Shown here: positions 1 through 10,900 of the stretch, piece after piece
Numbering within the stretch: position 1 is the first letter of the stretch
Layout of the letters: the number at the start of each line of letters is the position of its first letter
NCBI RefSeq assembly: GCF_009905215.1
Contig: NZ_CP047593.1
Coordinates: forward strand, 2,112,900 to 2,176,899
DNA length: 64,000 bases
Reading direction: 5' to 3'
DNA from: Tichowtungia aerotolerans
GTDB taxonomy: Bacteria; Verrucomicrobiota; Kiritimatiellia; Kiritimatiellales; Tichowtungiaceae
The notes under the pieces: model-generated
What the model was told of the DNA's origin: nothing
Seen by the model: only the letters and a program-made list of their open reading frames with translations
Databases searched by the model: none
Translations under genes and position numbers: made by a program

Positions 1-134
1 AGAGGCGGTAGCATGAGAATGTTCTCCATGAGCGGGCGGCACGGCTTAATGTGAATTTTTTTTTTACTTTTTAAGTCAAGCTGGCCTGCCGGACAGTACG
101 GTACGCATTAAGTGAGTTGACTGAAAGCAAGCCG

Positions 135-2159
135 ATGGTCAAAAAAGGCATACTACTGAGCATGTTGCTGGCTGCGATATGTCATAGTGATCCGGTCGAT
201 GGACTGGATGGGATGGCCGGCAGCAGCACCATGGACGAGATCGAGGACTGGTTCGTCGTTACAGGATCCGTTCAATCTGTCACCAACGGTTATGGGGCTG
301 TTGGTATGATCTCAGCAGCCGGCAGCAACAGTCTCTGGACGGCTGAGTATGTTTCGAGCGATGTCCTTCAGACCAATGCGGTGTATGGACTGGCTGTGCG
401 GGCCGGGAACTGGAGTTCCAACCCGGGGAGCGGGACGGTCTTCGCCATCGCGATCGGATATTACGATAGCGAATGGCACGAACTGACCAACAAGACGTTT
501 ACGGGCGGGACCGCAGGGGAAATTACGCCGACGATCAACGGTTCCTATGAAACCCTGGTGTTTACGAATGAGCTGGCTGTTTTCGCCAACGTTGCTGTTC
601 GGGTCGGCCGCACCGGAACCTCCGGAAGCTGGGGCGGATTTGATACTGTCTCTTTGACGATCCTGCAAAGTGACTCCGATGGCGATGGATTGCCGGATCG
701 GTGGGAATTCGATTATGGGCTCAACCCGAATGATGGCGGGACCTTCAACTTCGATGACGGAGACCTTGGGGATCCTGACGATGATGGACTTCAAAACCAT
801 CAGGAGTATTCCCTGGGCAGCGATCCGCTGGTCGACGAATGGAAGTCTCGTCCCGAAAAGGCCCGGTTGATGGTGATTAATGCCCACCCGGACGATGAAG
901 CAATTTTCTTTGGCGGTGCGATTCCATATTACACGCAGGTTCGGCAGCTACCCACAATAGTCATTTCCATGACCAGCGGACTTGTCAGTGAAACGGAAAT
1001 ACACGAAGCCGAATTTCGCTCTGCCTGCTGGGCCTACGGACTGCGTAACCAGCCTGTATTCGCTCGTTTCTATAATAATGTATGGAACGCATCCCTCGAT
1101 GAGACCTGGGATACCTGGGCCGATGGTGTGCTCGATGGAGACGACATCACTGAAGGGCAGGCATTGGCCGCGGAAACGCTGACCTACTGGATTCGGCGGT
1201 ATCAGCCGGACGTCGTAGTAACGCATGATCTGGAGGGGGAATATGGTCACTCCGACCACATAGCGACCGCCATTACAGCCACCAATGCTGTGCAACTCGC
1301 AGCCGATACCAACTATGTGGATGGCCTTCAGCCATGGCAGGTGAAAAAGCTGTATCTGCATATGTATCCAACCAACCAGCTGTTTCATGATTTCTGGCAG
1401 GATGTAAGCATTGATACCAATGCCGACGCCACAGCTGATATAACGCCAATGGATGCCGCCGATATCGGGCTCGCCTTTCACGTTTACCAAGGGACTCCAA
1501 CGAATGCATCGACGGTATATGCAGTCAATGAAACCTCCGATGCCGGATGGGAGCCGTATCCCAGTGAATGGTGGGGACTGGTGTCGAGCACCGTTGGCGC
1601 CGATACCGCGACCAGCTTCACTGCGCCCGATGCCGATAACGTAGAGATCTCGTATGTCGGATGGGCCCGCGGTGACTTCTTTGAACACATTACCGTCTTT
1701 GCCGACAGCGATTACGACCAGCTTCCAGACGATTGGGAGCTTGCTCACTTTCCCAGTTTGGAGGCCGCCGATCCGGATGCCGATCCGGACGGGGACGGGC
1801 TGGACAACGCCGCGGAGTTCGGCGCCGGAACCAATCCGGCCCTGAGCGACACCGACGGCGACAGCTTTAATGACGGCCTGGAAGTGATCAACGGCGGGGA
1901 CCCCCTGGTTAGCGACCTTTGGCGCATTGATTATATCCGGGACAACGGAGCCGATTACGACCTGTATTCATCGAATGCCGTGCTGGACCTCAGCATCGGG
2001 CAGGCGGCATTCGCAGTAAGCGGCGGAACCGCCTGGCTTGCGCTCCAGCTTGAAAAATCCGAGGATCTCATCACATGGACCAATGCGGGCGACACGGTGA
2101 TCTGGAGCATTCCCGTCAATACGAACAATGCTTTTTACCGTGTCCGGTCCAGCAGATGA
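135..2159 (+). CDS. Exported LmbE/PIG-L-type deacetylase with TSP3 repeats
   Basis: Secreted or surface protein of 674 residues. The ATG at 135 is preferred over the upstream in-frame TTG at 117 because it starts a signal peptide (KK, then a hydrophobic stretch to about residue 18). Residues 245-400 hold a PIG-L/LmbE domain: the zinc motif HPDDE at about 251-255 and GHSDH at about 371-375. The family removes N-acetyl groups from amino sugars or glycoconjugates. Calcium-binding DxDxDG-type thrombospondin 3 repeats precede it (about 180-225) and follow it (about 555-600). The N-terminal 150 residues look like an all-beta domain I cannot name. Substrate unknown; a role in extracellular glycan processing is inference. 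It stands alone, convergent with guaA. Confidence 0.8.
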   Translation: MVKKGILLSMLLAAICHSDPVDGLDGMAGSSTMDEIEDWFVVTGSVQSVTNGYGAVGMISAAGSNSLWTAEYVSSDVLQTNAVYGLAVRAGNWSSNPGSGTVFAIAIGYYDSEWHELTNKTFTGGTAGEITPTINGSYETLVFTNELAVFANVAVRVGRTGTSGSWGGFDTVSLTILQSDSDGDGLPDRWEFDYGLNPNDGGTFNFDDGDLGDPDDDGLQNHQEYSLGSDPLVDEWKSRPEKARLMVINAHPDDEAIFFGGAIPYYTQVRQLPTIVISMTSGLVSETEIHEAEFRSACWAYGLRNQPVFARFYNNVWNASLDETWDTWADGVLDGDDITEGQALAAETLTYWIRRYQPDVVVTHDLEGEYGHSDHIATAITATNAVQLAADTNYVDGLQPWQVKKLYLHMYPTNQLFHDFWQDVSIDTNADATADITPMDAADIGLAFHVYQGTPTNASTVYAVNETSDAGWEPYPSEWWGLVSSTVGADTATSFTAPDADNVEISYVGWARGDFFEHITVFADSDYDQLPDDWELAHFPSLEAADPDADPDGDGLDNAAEFGAGTNPALSDTDGDSFNDGLEVINGGDPLVSDLWRIDYIRDNGADYDLYSSNAVLDLSIGQAAFAVSGGTAWLALQLEKSEDLITWTNAGDTVIWSIPVNTNNAFYRVRSSR

Positions 2160-2175
2160 TCATGCAGCCTGAATC

Positions 2176-3723
2176 TTATTCCCACTCGATGGTGGACGGC
2201 GGCTTGGAGCTGATGTCGTAGCAGACCCGGTTGACGCCTTTGACTTCATTGATGATCCGGTTGGAAATGGAATCCATCACATCATAAGGAAGTTTGTACC
2301 AGTCGGCGGTCATGCCGTCGCGGCTTTCGACCGCGCGAACAGCGACGACGTTTTCGTAGGTGCGGTCATCGCCCATTACGCCGACGGACTGGATCGGCAG
2401 CAGCACGGCGAAGTACTGCCAGACGTCGAGGTGGTTGTCCATTTTCATGATTTCTTCGCGCACGCGCAGGTCGGCCTGCTGGAGCACGTCGATGCGCTCG
2501 GGCGTGATGTCGCCGATGATGCGCACGGCGAGGCCGGGGCCGGGGAAGGGCTGGCGGTCGACGACATAGCTCGGCAGGCCGAGCTCGCGCCCGACGGCAC
2601 GAACTTCATCCTTAAAGAGTTCACGTAGCGGTTCGATGAGGTCGAACTGCAGGTCGTCGGGCAGCCCGCCCACATTGTGGTGGCTCTTGATGGTGGCCGA
2701 CGGGCCGCCGATCGGGGAAACCGATTCGATGACGTCGGGATAGAGCGTTCCCTGTCCGAGATATTTGACTTTGTCGCTGAGCGTGCGCGCTTTTTCAGCA
2801 AACACGTCAATAAAGGTGGTTCCGATGATTTTGCGCTTTTGCTCGGGATCGGAGACGCCTTCGAGTTTGCTGAGGAACAGGTCGCCGGCGCGGGCGACGT
2901 GCAGGTCGATGCCGAAAGCATCACCGAAGAGTTTTTCGATTTCTTCGGTTTCGCGGTAGCGCATGAGGCCGTTGTCGACGTAGACGCAGTGCAGCTGGTC
3001 GCCGATGGCTTTGTGGAGCAGGGCCGCCACGACGGAGGAGTCAACGCCGCCGGAGAGGCCGAGCAGGACGTGGTCGTCGCCGACTTTTTCGCGGATGGCG
3101 GCCACGTTGGCTTCAATAAATTTGCTCATTTCCCAGTCGCCGGCGCATTTGCAGATACGGAAGGCGAAGTTCCAGAGCATTTCTTTGCCCTGCGGGGTAT
3201 GGACGACTTCGGGGTGGAACTGCACGCCGAAGATATTTTTTTCGGGGTGCTGCATCGCAGCAAAGGGACAGTTGTCGGACTCGGCGACAACTTCGAATCC
3301 GGCGGGCATTTGTTCAACTTTGTCGCCGTGGCTCATCCAGACCTGCAGATCGGGTTCCAACCCTTGGAAAAGGGGAGAGTCGCCGGTGATTTTCATCATG
3401 GCTTTGCCGTATTCACGTTTCTGGCCGGGATGAACGGAACCGTCGAGCGTGTGGGCGGTGAGCTGCATGCCGTAGCAGATTCCGAGGACCGGAATGCCGA
3501 GCTCAAAAATGGCCGGGTCGCATTTCGGCGAGTCTGCATCCGGAACGCTGCACGGTCCGCCGGAAAGGATAATACCTTTCGGTGCGCGGGTCTTGAGCTC
3601 TTCCGCCGGCGTATCAAAGCGGATAATCTCGCAGTAAACTTTTTGTTCGCGGATCCGGCGGGCGATCAGCTGAGTGACTTGTGAGCCGTAATCCAGGATG
3701 GCAATCCATTCAGTATGTTTCAT
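2176..3723 (-). CDS. guaA: GMP synthase (glutamine-hydrolysing)
   Basis: Converts XMP to GMP in the cytoplasm, the last step of guanine nucleotide synthesis. The 515 residues are normal for the family. The N-terminal class I amidotransferase domain shows the nucleophile in GICYGMQ and the triad His/Glu in FHPE; the ATP-pyrophosphatase domain has the PP-loop SGGVDSS; the C-terminus is the conserved PPSTIEWE. The start overlaps the stop of carA by 4 nt (ATGA), so the two amidotransferase genes are probably translationally coupled. guaB, the preceding step, lies about 39 kb away in this window. Confidence 0.97.
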   Translation of the reverse strand: MKHTEWIAILDYGSQVTQLIARRIREQKVYCEIIRFDTPAEELKTRAPKGIILSGGPCSVPDADSPKCDPAIFELGIPVLGICYGMQLTAHTLDGSVHPGQKREYGKAMMKITGDSPLFQGLEPDLQVWMSHGDKVEQMPAGFEVVAESDNCPFAAMQHPEKNIFGVQFHPEVVHTPQGKEMLWNFAFRICKCAGDWEMSKFIEANVAAIREKVGDDHVLLGLSGGVDSSVVAALLHKAIGDQLHCVYVDNGLMRYRETEEIEKLFGDAFGIDLHVARAGDLFLSKLEGVSDPEQKRKIIGTTFIDVFAEKARTLSDKVKYLGQGTLYPDVIESVSPIGGPSATIKSHHNVGGLPDDLQFDLIEPLRELFKDEVRAVGRELGLPSYVVDRQPFPGPGLAVRIIGDITPERIDVLQQADLRVREEIMKMDNHLDVWQYFAVLLPIQSVGVMGDDRTYENVVAVRAVESRDGMTADWYKLPYDVMDSISNRIINEVKGVNRVCYDISSKPPSTIEWE

Positions 3724-4823
3724 GAGCGTTTTTCCTTTTCCATCAGCTCCATGAATTCTTCAAAGAGGTAGAAGGGGTCGTGCGGGCCGGGGCAGGCCTC
3801 GGGGTGATACTGCACGCAGAAGAGCGGCAGAGTTTTATGCCGCAGTCCGGCAACAGTATTATCGTTCAGATTGATGTGGCTGATTTCCGCGACTTCGGGA
3901 TTGATGGAGTCGGCGTCGATGCAGAACCCGTGGTTGTGCGAAGCAATTTCGACCTTTTTGCTGCGGGTGTCCTGAATCGGCTGGTTTCCGCCGCGGTGGC
4001 CGAATTTCAGCTTATAGGTTGTTCCGCCGAGTGCGAGACCGAGCATCTGGTGACCGAAGCAGATTCCAAAGGTTGGAAGGCGCGCTTCAACCAGTTCCAT
4101 CACGGTTTTGACAATCTGCGGTACGCCGGCCGGGTCGCCCGGGCCGTTGGAGACAAAGAGGCCGTCCGGTTTGCAGGCGAGGATTGCTGCGGAGGAGGCT
4201 CCGTTCGGAAAAACGCGGCATTCGCAGCCGAGCTCATCAAAAATACGCAGTTGGTTGAGTTTAATGCCGCAGTCGATGACGGCCACGCGGAACTTGGCGT
4301 CCGGTTTGCCGCCTTCCGGATAGGTGTAGGGCTCGGTGATGCTGACCTCTGTAGAGAGGTCACGACCAACGAGGCCTTCAGAGGCTTTGGCTTTGGCGAC
4401 CAGACTGTCCTTGTCGGGATCTTCAGTGGAGATGATGCACTTCATGGCTCCCTTGTCGCGGATGTGCAGGGTGATGGCGCGGGTGTCGACCTGATCGACT
4501 CCCACGATGCCGGCCTGTTCGAGGTATTCCGGAAGCGGCATGGTGGAGCGCCAGTTGCTGGCGATGCGGCTGCATTCGCCGATGACAAGCCCCTTGGCGA
4601 ATACGGCGCGTGATTCCGCATCTTCCGGGTTCACCCCGTAGTTGCCGATCAGGGGATAGGTCATGGTGACGATCTGACCATTATAGGAAGGATCGGTGAG
4701 AATCTCCTGATAGCCGGTCATCGAGGTGTTGAACACCAGCTCGCCATAGAATTCACCGCTTCCGGCAAACGCCCGGCCTTCAAAACAGGTGCCGTCTTCA
4801 AGTGCGATAATCGCTTTTTTCAT
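3720..4823 (-). CDS. carA: Carbamoyl-phosphate synthase small subunit
   Basis: Glutaminase subunit of carbamoyl phosphate synthetase, feeding pyrimidine and arginine synthesis. The reading frame is open further upstream (to 4967), but the family start [12 protein letters not shown] is at 4823, giving 367 residues. The nucleophile motif GICFGHQ and the triad motif QYHPE are present. The stop overlaps guaA by 4 nt. The large subunit carB is not in the window. Upstream is the divergent promoter at 4940-4968. Confidence 0.95.
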   Translation of the reverse strand: MKKAIIALEDGTCFEGRAFAGSGEFYGELVFNTSMTGYQEILTDPSYNGQIVTMTYPLIGNYGVNPEDAESRAVFAKGLVIGECSRIASNWRSTMPLPEYLEQAGIVGVDQVDTRAITLHIRDKGAMKCIISTEDPDKDSLVAKAKASEGLVGRDLSTEVSITEPYTYPEGGKPDAKFRVAVIDCGIKLNQLRIFDELGCECRVFPNGASSAAILACKPDGLFVSNGPGDPAGVPQIVKTVMELVEARLPTFGICFGHQMLGLALGGTTYKLKFGHRGGNQPIQDTRSKKVEIASHNHGFCIDADSINPEVAEISHINLNDNTVAGLRHKTLPLFCVQYHPEACPGPHDPFYLFEEFMELMEKEKRS

Positions 4824-4939
4824 GTTAACCGTGTCCAAATAATTGTTCTGATTTCCGCCAAAATTCCGCACATCATCACAATCCGAAGGGAGGCTTGCAA
4901 CCCTTTTCGCCCCCCGACTTGGTGATATTTTTACAGAGC

Positions 4940-4968
4940 TTGACGGGAAGGGGGCGGATGCATACACT
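4940..4968 (+). promoter_or_regulatory. Sigma70-type promoter for the HAD-like gene
   Basis: TTGACG at 4940-4945 and TACACT at 4963-4968 are separated by exactly 17 nt. Transcription would start near 4975 and give a leader of about 165 nt before the ATG at 5142. Divergent from carA. Seen by eye only. Confidence 0.6.
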
Positions 4969-4989
4969 GTGCCCCTGTTTTTGAGAAAA

Positions 4990-5125
4990 GTGCACTCGGA
5001 ACCGGAGTTCCGAATGCGGTTATCAGTTAAAGGTTATTGGTTTGCGACGAGAATGAACTTCCGTGTGTTGTCGCAGAGCCGGTTAGCTGATAACCAAATA
5101 ACCGATAACCGGGGTTCAGTCCCCA
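4990..5125 (+). promoter_or_regulatory. Structured 5' leader with alternative hairpins
   Basis: The gap between carA and the next gene holds no ORF but many inverted repeats: CGGAAC/GTTCCG around 4997-5012; TGCGAC (5043-5048) with GTCGCA (5070-5075); GGTTATCAG (5018-5026) with CTGATAACC (5087-5095); GGTTATTGGTT (from 5032) with AACCAAATAACC (5092-5103); CGGTTATC (5017-5024) with GATAACCG (5104-5111); and GGGG/CCCC at 5111-5124, just before the ribosome-binding site. Several pairings share bases and cannot form together, as in a switching leader. It matches no riboswitch class that I recognise. Confidence 0.45.
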
Positions 5126-5141
5126 GCGAGGAGTATTTTTA

Positions 5142-5846
5142 ATGAGTGATGTTGAAGCTGCCAAATCCGCGGGCAAAAAAGTGCGCGAAGTCCTGTTTTT
5201 CGAGCTGGAAACGTTGGCGATAACCGGTCGCAAAGCTATGTTTGAGACTCTTCAAAAGGTCATGAAGTCCAAAGATATGGATGTGACCAAGGCTCTGTTT
5301 GCCAAGTGCGGGCTGACGGCTCGTCCGGCAGCCGCGATTCAGGCGATGATTGACAACTCCGGTCGCAACCTGACGACTGGTGATCAGCTTGCCGAACAGG
5401 CGGAGTCTGAAATGAAGAAGTTTTTTGAGAGTGACCTCGAATTAAACCCGGCTCTTCCTCCGCTGATCAAAGCAGCTCAGGAAAAGAACATCGAAGTGGT
5501 TGCGCTTTCTCCGTGGGGAGAGGAATTGGCCGGTACGTTGATGAAGAAGCTGGGCCTGGACGAACTGGGAGTCGATTTGGTTGCTCAGGATTGTCAGGAA
5601 GCGGTTTTTCCGCGTGCGGACCACTGGTTGCGTTTCCTTAAACAGCGTGAGCAGGATACAATTCCGGTGATTGCGCTGGTGACTTCTGCCGGAGCCTGCC
5701 GCGGAGCCATGACTGCCGGAGCCACCTGTGTGGCGATTCCGGATGAGTACACCTCCTTCGAAGATTTCTCCGGAGCCAAAATTATTATGGATTCGCTGGA
5801 CGAAATGACTCCGGCAGAAATCCTGGATATGGTCTGCCGGCACTGA
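5142..5846 (+). CDS. HAD-fold protein lacking the catalytic aspartate
   Basis: Cytoplasmic protein of 234 residues with the outline of a haloacid-dehalogenase-like hydrolase: an N-terminal strand (REVLFFELETLA) where motif I normally reads FDxDGT, a helical cap, and a Rossmann-like C-terminal half that includes 'GACRGAMTAGATCVAIPDEY', as in the late HAD motifs. The nucleophile Asp is replaced (Phe/Glu at that position), so phosphatase activity is unlikely. It may be a binding or regulatory pseudo-enzyme. Ribosome-binding site GAGGAG; structured leader upstream; intrinsic terminator downstream. Family assignment is moderate. Confidence 0.6.
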   Translation: MSDVEAAKSAGKKVREVLFFELETLAITGRKAMFETLQKVMKSKDMDVTKALFAKCGLTARPAAAIQAMIDNSGRNLTTGDQLAEQAESEMKKFFESDLELNPALPPLIKAAQEKNIEVVALSPWGEELAGTLMKKLGLDELGVDLVAQDCQEAVFPRADHWLRFLKQREQDTIPVIALVTSAGACRGAMTAGATCVAIPDEYTSFEDFSGAKIIMDSLDEMTPAEILDMVCRH

Positions 5847-5875
5847 GTTGTCGTTTCGGCAGGATACTGATTGAG

Positions 5876-5909
5876 AAAGCTGAGCGGATTTCCGCTCAGC
5901 TTTTTTTAT
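5876..5909 (+). terminator. Intrinsic terminator
   Basis: A 12-bp perfect stem (AAAGCTGAGCGG / CCGCTCAGCTTT) with a 4-nt loop and a run of T, 29 nt after the stop of the HAD-like gene. Confidence 0.9.
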
Positions 5910-6064
5910 TGGTTTATTTGAGGATACATTGTGGCGTCTTTGTAAATGTGAGTTGAATGATGGTGTTTTTGTTTGCGCAGGCTTCAGGTTTCGTTTTATG
6001 GTGCGAACCACTTAACCCAAATAGTGAAGATTTTTTGATAAGAAAAAGATAAGAGGGATCAGTC

Positions 6065-7141
6065 ATGCGTAAACAAATTGCAGTATCAGGTTGGGCGGTT
6101 TTGGTTGGAGCAGGGCTTGTTGGCGCCGATCAGCTCATAAATGATGATCTGGTTGTCGGGTCGTCGCTTGCGATCGGAACGGATGCGGTGAACGGTGAAA
6201 ACTTTGGGTTTGATACCGTCCGACTGAAGGAAAACAACCTGCGCATTCACTTCCAGGACACCAGTACCTCAGGTTCGTTTCCTACGCGGGACTGGCGGAT
6301 TATCATTAATGATTCGGGAAATGGGGGTGCCAATTACTTTGCGATTGAGGATTCAGATGCCGGTCGGCAGGTTTTTCGTGTAGAAGCCAACGCTCCGTCG
6401 AGCTCTCTCTACGTGGAAGACTCCGGGCAGATAGGTTTGGGGACGGATAATCCGGCTGAAGACCTGCACATTGCTGCTGGAGATACCCCGACGATCCGGC
6501 TGGATCAGGACGGGAGCGCCGGTTGGTCCAGATATCTTTGGGATGTTGCGGGTAATGAAGCCAACTTTTTTATTCGGGATGTTACAGGGGGCGGTGCTCT
6601 TCCGTTCCGGGTTTTTCCGGGGGGGACGGAGAATAATCTGGTGTTGAGAGACGGGAAGGTTGGTGTTGGCCTGTTATCTCCGAATGCCATGCTCCACGTA
6701 GAGGCTACAAATAACGCGGTCGGTTTGATTATCGGCCCCTCCGGAACGATCGCCTCGAATACACTGCATGTAGCAGGGTCTGCCTATATCGGCGGCACAC
6801 TGACGATCGCCAGCAGCCGGGCGCTAAAGGAAAATATTGACCCCATTTCCACCGACGAGGCCATGGCCGCATTTGCGCAGCTCGAGCCGGTTTATTACAA
6901 CTACATTGGTGATGATGAAACCCAGCTAGGGTTTATTGCGGAGGATGTTCCCGAAATTGTGGCAAGCAACGGGCGCAATGGGCTGTCGCCCATGGATTTT
7001 TCCGCACTGTTGACCCGGGTGGTTCAGGAGCAGGGGCGCCGGGAGGCTGAACTGACCGCACAGGTCGAGGCACAAAGCGCTCTCATTGAATCGCTGTCGA
7101 CACGTCTGGAACTGCTTGAACAGCAGAACCGTGGGGAGTAA
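6065..7141 (+). CDS. Exported protein with C-terminal S74 intramolecular chaperone
   Basis: 358 residues. A short signal-like N-terminus (MRKQIAVSGWAVLVGAGLVGA) is followed by a beta-rich region with repeats of the type 'GLGTDNPAEDLHIAAG', as in phage-tail and adhesin stalks. Around residues 255-305 comes the peptidase S74/endosialidase chaperone signature (SSRALKENIDPI, then GFIAEDVPEIV), and the protein ends in a predicted coiled coil. In characterised members this domain trimerises the stalk and then cleaves itself off. First gene of a run of four exported proteins, 5 bp before the next. A surface fibre role is inference. Confidence 0.75.
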   Translation: MRKQIAVSGWAVLVGAGLVGADQLINDDLVVGSSLAIGTDAVNGENFGFDTVRLKENNLRIHFQDTSTSGSFPTRDWRIIINDSGNGGANYFAIEDSDAGRQVFRVEANAPSSSLYVEDSGQIGLGTDNPAEDLHIAAGDTPTIRLDQDGSAGWSRYLWDVAGNEANFFIRDVTGGGALPFRVFPGGTENNLVLRDGKVGVGLLSPNAMLHVEATNNAVGLIIGPSGTIASNTLHVAGSAYIGGTLTIASSRALKENIDPISTDEAMAAFAQLEPVYYNYIGDDETQLGFIAEDVPEIVASNGRNGLSPMDFSALLTRVVQEQGRREAELTAQVEAQSALIESLSTRLELLEQQNRGE

Positions 7142-7146
7142 ACGCC

Positions 7147-7971
7147 ATGAAAATTCGGGTACTGTCCATATTAAGTTTGCTGGCCGTAGTGACGTTTCCG
7201 GGCCGGGCTTCCGACCTGGTGATTCAGTCCGGAGGTGCTCTGGTCTGTCAGGATGATTTGATGGTCGAGTCCGGGAAGATCACCGTAACAGACGGCGCCG
7301 TGATGGTGATCGATAACGCATCGGTTTCCTGTCAGGATTTTCAGTTGGACTCGATGTCCAGTTTGGCTGCAACCGGTACGCTGAGTGTAAGCCGGTATTG
7401 GATTAACAAAAGTGATTTTGTGAAGCCATCTTCTCTGTCGATCCCAAAAGAAATTTCCTCGATCTCCGATGTCAACTTGGCGACCGGGTTTGGTGATACA
7501 GACGGCGACGGAATTACGGACCGCGGGGAGGGCAGCTTCGATGCCAATACAAATGGCGTGGCTGACTTTTTGGATCCAAGCCAAGCGGAGCCAATGGCTC
7601 ACATTCCGGTAGAGTGGCTGGCGTCTAAGGGACTGCCGAGCGACCACTCCGAGGATTATGGCGATTCGGATGGCGACGGGGCATCCAACTGGAATGAGTA
7701 TCATGCAATGACGGATCCCCTGGACTCGAACTCCCTGTTGAAAATCACGGAGTACATCCGCAATCATCCAGCCACCGGTGAGGTATATCTCACGTGGAGC
7801 AGCGTCAATGGCCGGACCTATGAACTCCAGTATTCAACCAATCTGCTGGAAGTCGGAGCAGGGTTTGCCACAACCGAATCCGGATTGGATGGCGCCGCTG
7901 TTTCTACGTCGGTTTCTGTTGAAGAACCACTCGATCCACATGGTTTTTATCGCATTAAGGTTAATCCGTAA
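7147..7971 (+). CDS. Exported TSP3-repeat protein
   Basis: 274 residues with a signal peptide (about 1-21, ending near GRAS). The N-terminal part resembles short parallel beta-helix turns. Two calcium-binding stretches follow, DTDGDGITDRGEG and DSDGDGASNWNEY (the 'DxDGDGxxxxxEY' style common in PVC bacteria). The C-terminal domain ends 'FYRIKVNP', resembling the end of the deacetylase at 135-2159, and may be a shared sorting or anchoring domain. Likely cotranscribed with its neighbours. Function unknown. Confidence 0.7.
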   Translation: MKIRVLSILSLLAVVTFPGRASDLVIQSGGALVCQDDLMVESGKITVTDGAVMVIDNASVSCQDFQLDSMSSLAATGTLSVSRYWINKSDFVKPSSLSIPKEISSISDVNLATGFGDTDGDGITDRGEGSFDANTNGVADFLDPSQAEPMAHIPVEWLASKGLPSDHSEDYGDSDGDGASNWNEYHAMTDPLDSNSLLKITEYIRNHPATGEVYLTWSSVNGRTYELQYSTNLLEVGAGFATTESGLDGAAVSTSVSVEEPLDPHGFYRIKVNP

Positions 7972-7988
7972 TCCCGGGCGAGGTTTTC

Positions 7989-10900
7989 ATGAAATATTCT
8001 TCTCTATTATCCACTCTATGCGCCTGCCTGTTCGGGGCAATTTCCAGCGCGAACGCTCAGGCAGCTTTTTCCAAAGTATTTTCGCCTGATACCATCGGGC
8101 CTGATAATCACAGCACATTGACCTTTACAATCGGTAATGGGTCGTCGGTTCCGGCAAGGGAGCTGGCATTTACAGACATTCTTCCTCCCGGGGTCATCAT
8201 TGCCAGTCCGGCCAACGCTTTGATTGATGGCGGCGAGGGAACGCTGAGTGCTCCGGACGGAGGAAGTGCCATTGTTTTTTCGGATGGAAAAGTGTCTGCC
8301 TTCAGTTCCTGTACGATCTCCGTCAATGTGACCAGTTCGACCCCGGGAACCCATTCCAGTGTGTCCGGAGTGCTGACGTCGTCGCAGGGCAGTAGCGGAA
8401 CGGCCTCGGATGACCTGACGGTTTCAACTTCCCGGCCGGGATTTTCTAAGAGCTTTTCGCCGGCATCAGTCGGTTATGGAGGAAGAATCACTTTAACCTA
8501 TACGATCGATAATACATTGAATGCTTCGGTGGTTGGGACTGTTACGTTTTCAGATCATCTTCCGAACGGGATGGTGATTGCAGATCCGGCTAATGCCTGG
8601 ACAGATTGTGTTAATACCACTTCTCCTAATACAACGATAACAGCAGTTCCAGGAACAGATATGATTTCATTGGCGGCTTTGGGTAATACATTTGCTGGGT
8701 TCGAAGTCCTGCCGGCCGGAGCCGTTCGCACGGTTACGGTGGATGTGGTTCCGGAATCGATCGGTTCCTTGGTTAGTTCCGGGCCGGAAATGCTGGCGGA
8801 CTACTCGTCGGTTGGCTTGGCCGGAACCACACTGAATGTTGCTGAAGACCAGCTTATTCTCAAAGAATCCTTCCTGAATGATCCAGTGTCACCGGGAAGT
8901 ACGAATGCTTCGCTTGAATTTACGATCATTAACCGCAGCCGGAGCGCCACGGCCACGCAGATTTCTTTTACGAATGATCTGAATGTAACACTGTCCGGTC
9001 TGATTGCTTCCGGTTCTATGTTGACCGATATTTGCGGGCCCGGCTCCACACTGGACGTGGGGTCGCAGATTGTGCTTAGCGGCGGAACGCTGGGCTCCGG
9101 GGAAACCCGCAGCTTCCGTGTGCCGTTGCAGGTTCCGGTTTCGGCGACTTCCAGAGCCTACACAAATGCGACGAGTCCGGTTACCGGATGGATGGACGGC
9201 GTGAAGGTCAGTGGTACAGCGGCAAGAGACTCCCTGTTTATTTCCTCCGCCCCGGTTTTCACCAAAGAATTTATTGATGATCCGACCACGGGTGGCGGGA
9301 CTGTAACCTTGCGGTATACCCTCACGAATCAGGATCCTTCCGCCAGTGTGACCAATATTGCATTTACCGATGATATTGGTGGAAATATGATCAATCGCGA
9401 AGGTGCCATTCCCGGAATGGCCGCGAAATCGTTAGTGGCTGAGGATGGACTGAGCCCGGCCCCGCTCACCGACATTTGCGGTCCTGGGTCCATGCTGACC
9501 ATTACAGACCCGAATGATAGCCTGCCGTCGCCGCCGTATCCCAACCTTCCTCCTGATCCGACCCTGCTGATGTTTTCCGGCGGCAGTCTGGCGCCTGCCG
9601 GGCAGCCGGGCGATTCCTGCAGTTTCGATGTGGTGCTGGATATTCCATCGGGACTTCCTTCCGGAGAATACATCAGCACAACGAGTGAGCTTACCGCTTC
9701 TCCTGAAAACGGCGCGGCAGCGTCTGATGCTCTTGTGGTGATATCGGCCCCGATGCTGACCAAGGAATTTATTGGTGATCCGGTGGCTCCGGGCGGCACT
9801 GTGACGCTGCAATACACGCTGTCTTATCCGGAAGAGGCGACCGCGCCTGCCACGGAGATCACCTTTACGGATGATCTGAACACGGCCCTGGCGGGACTCG
9901 CGGCAAACCTGCCCGTCATCCCGGATCCGCCTTGCGGTGCGGGATCTTCCTTATCCGGAAGCGCCGGCAATACGCTTCTGACTCTGAACAACGGAACATT
10001 GTCGCCGGGCGAAAGCCGCACCTTTCAAGTGACGCTGAACATTCCTGCCGGTGCATCTGCCGGAAGTTTTGTCAGCAGTACCAGTCTGGTAGCTGCCAAT
10101 ATTGCCGGGATGGCCACGACAGCTTCCACTGCCAGTGACGACCTCACGATTTCCTCGCTGATTTTTACAAAAGAGTTTCTGGATGATCCGCTGATTGCCG
10201 GGGAAACCGGGACCCTTCGGTACGTCATTCAGAATGTCCATCCCGCGGAAGATGCCGCGATTAACTCGTTCTCGGACGACCTGAGTTCTGCGCTGAGCGG
10301 GCTCGCGGTGGCCGGTGCGGTCACACAGGACAGCTGCGGCGGGACTCTCAGCGGGACGACCACCTTAACCTACATCGGTGGAAACGTGCCTCATGGGCAG
10401 ACCGCCGTGATTGACGTGCCGGTCGCCGTGCCGGTTGGCGCGGGCGATGGTGCCTATCGCAGCGTATCCGGATTGCTGTCCGCGACGCAGGCCGGTGCTT
10501 CGGTCACTGCGGGCCCGGCGACGGATGTTTTAGAGGTGAACTCCTCGCGTCTTCTGCTCACTCTGAACATAAGAGACGATCTGGTGAAGCCCGGTGATGA
10601 AACCGTTTTTGAATTGACCCTCAAAAATCTGGACGCCTCCCGCACGGCATCCAATATTGGGTTTTCGGTCGATCTGGATCACGTCATATCGGGGATGACC
10701 TTCGGGCAAATCCTCTTCAACGAAATCCAGGGAGGCCTATCCGTAGGGGGGGCATCGCTGATGACTGTTTCCGGGGCATCTCTTGCCGCCGGCGCATCAG
10801 CGAACGTACGGCTTATTGCAACCGTTCCGGCGAATACGGCGAACGGAAACTATTCGTTCACCAGCAGCATCCTGACCGGTTCGATCGATGGGCTGGATGT

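Noticed and set aside
2677-3684. Long open frame opposite guaA
   Set aside because: Antisense shadow: GC-rich third positions of guaA keep the opposite frame open. guaA has complete active-site motifs.
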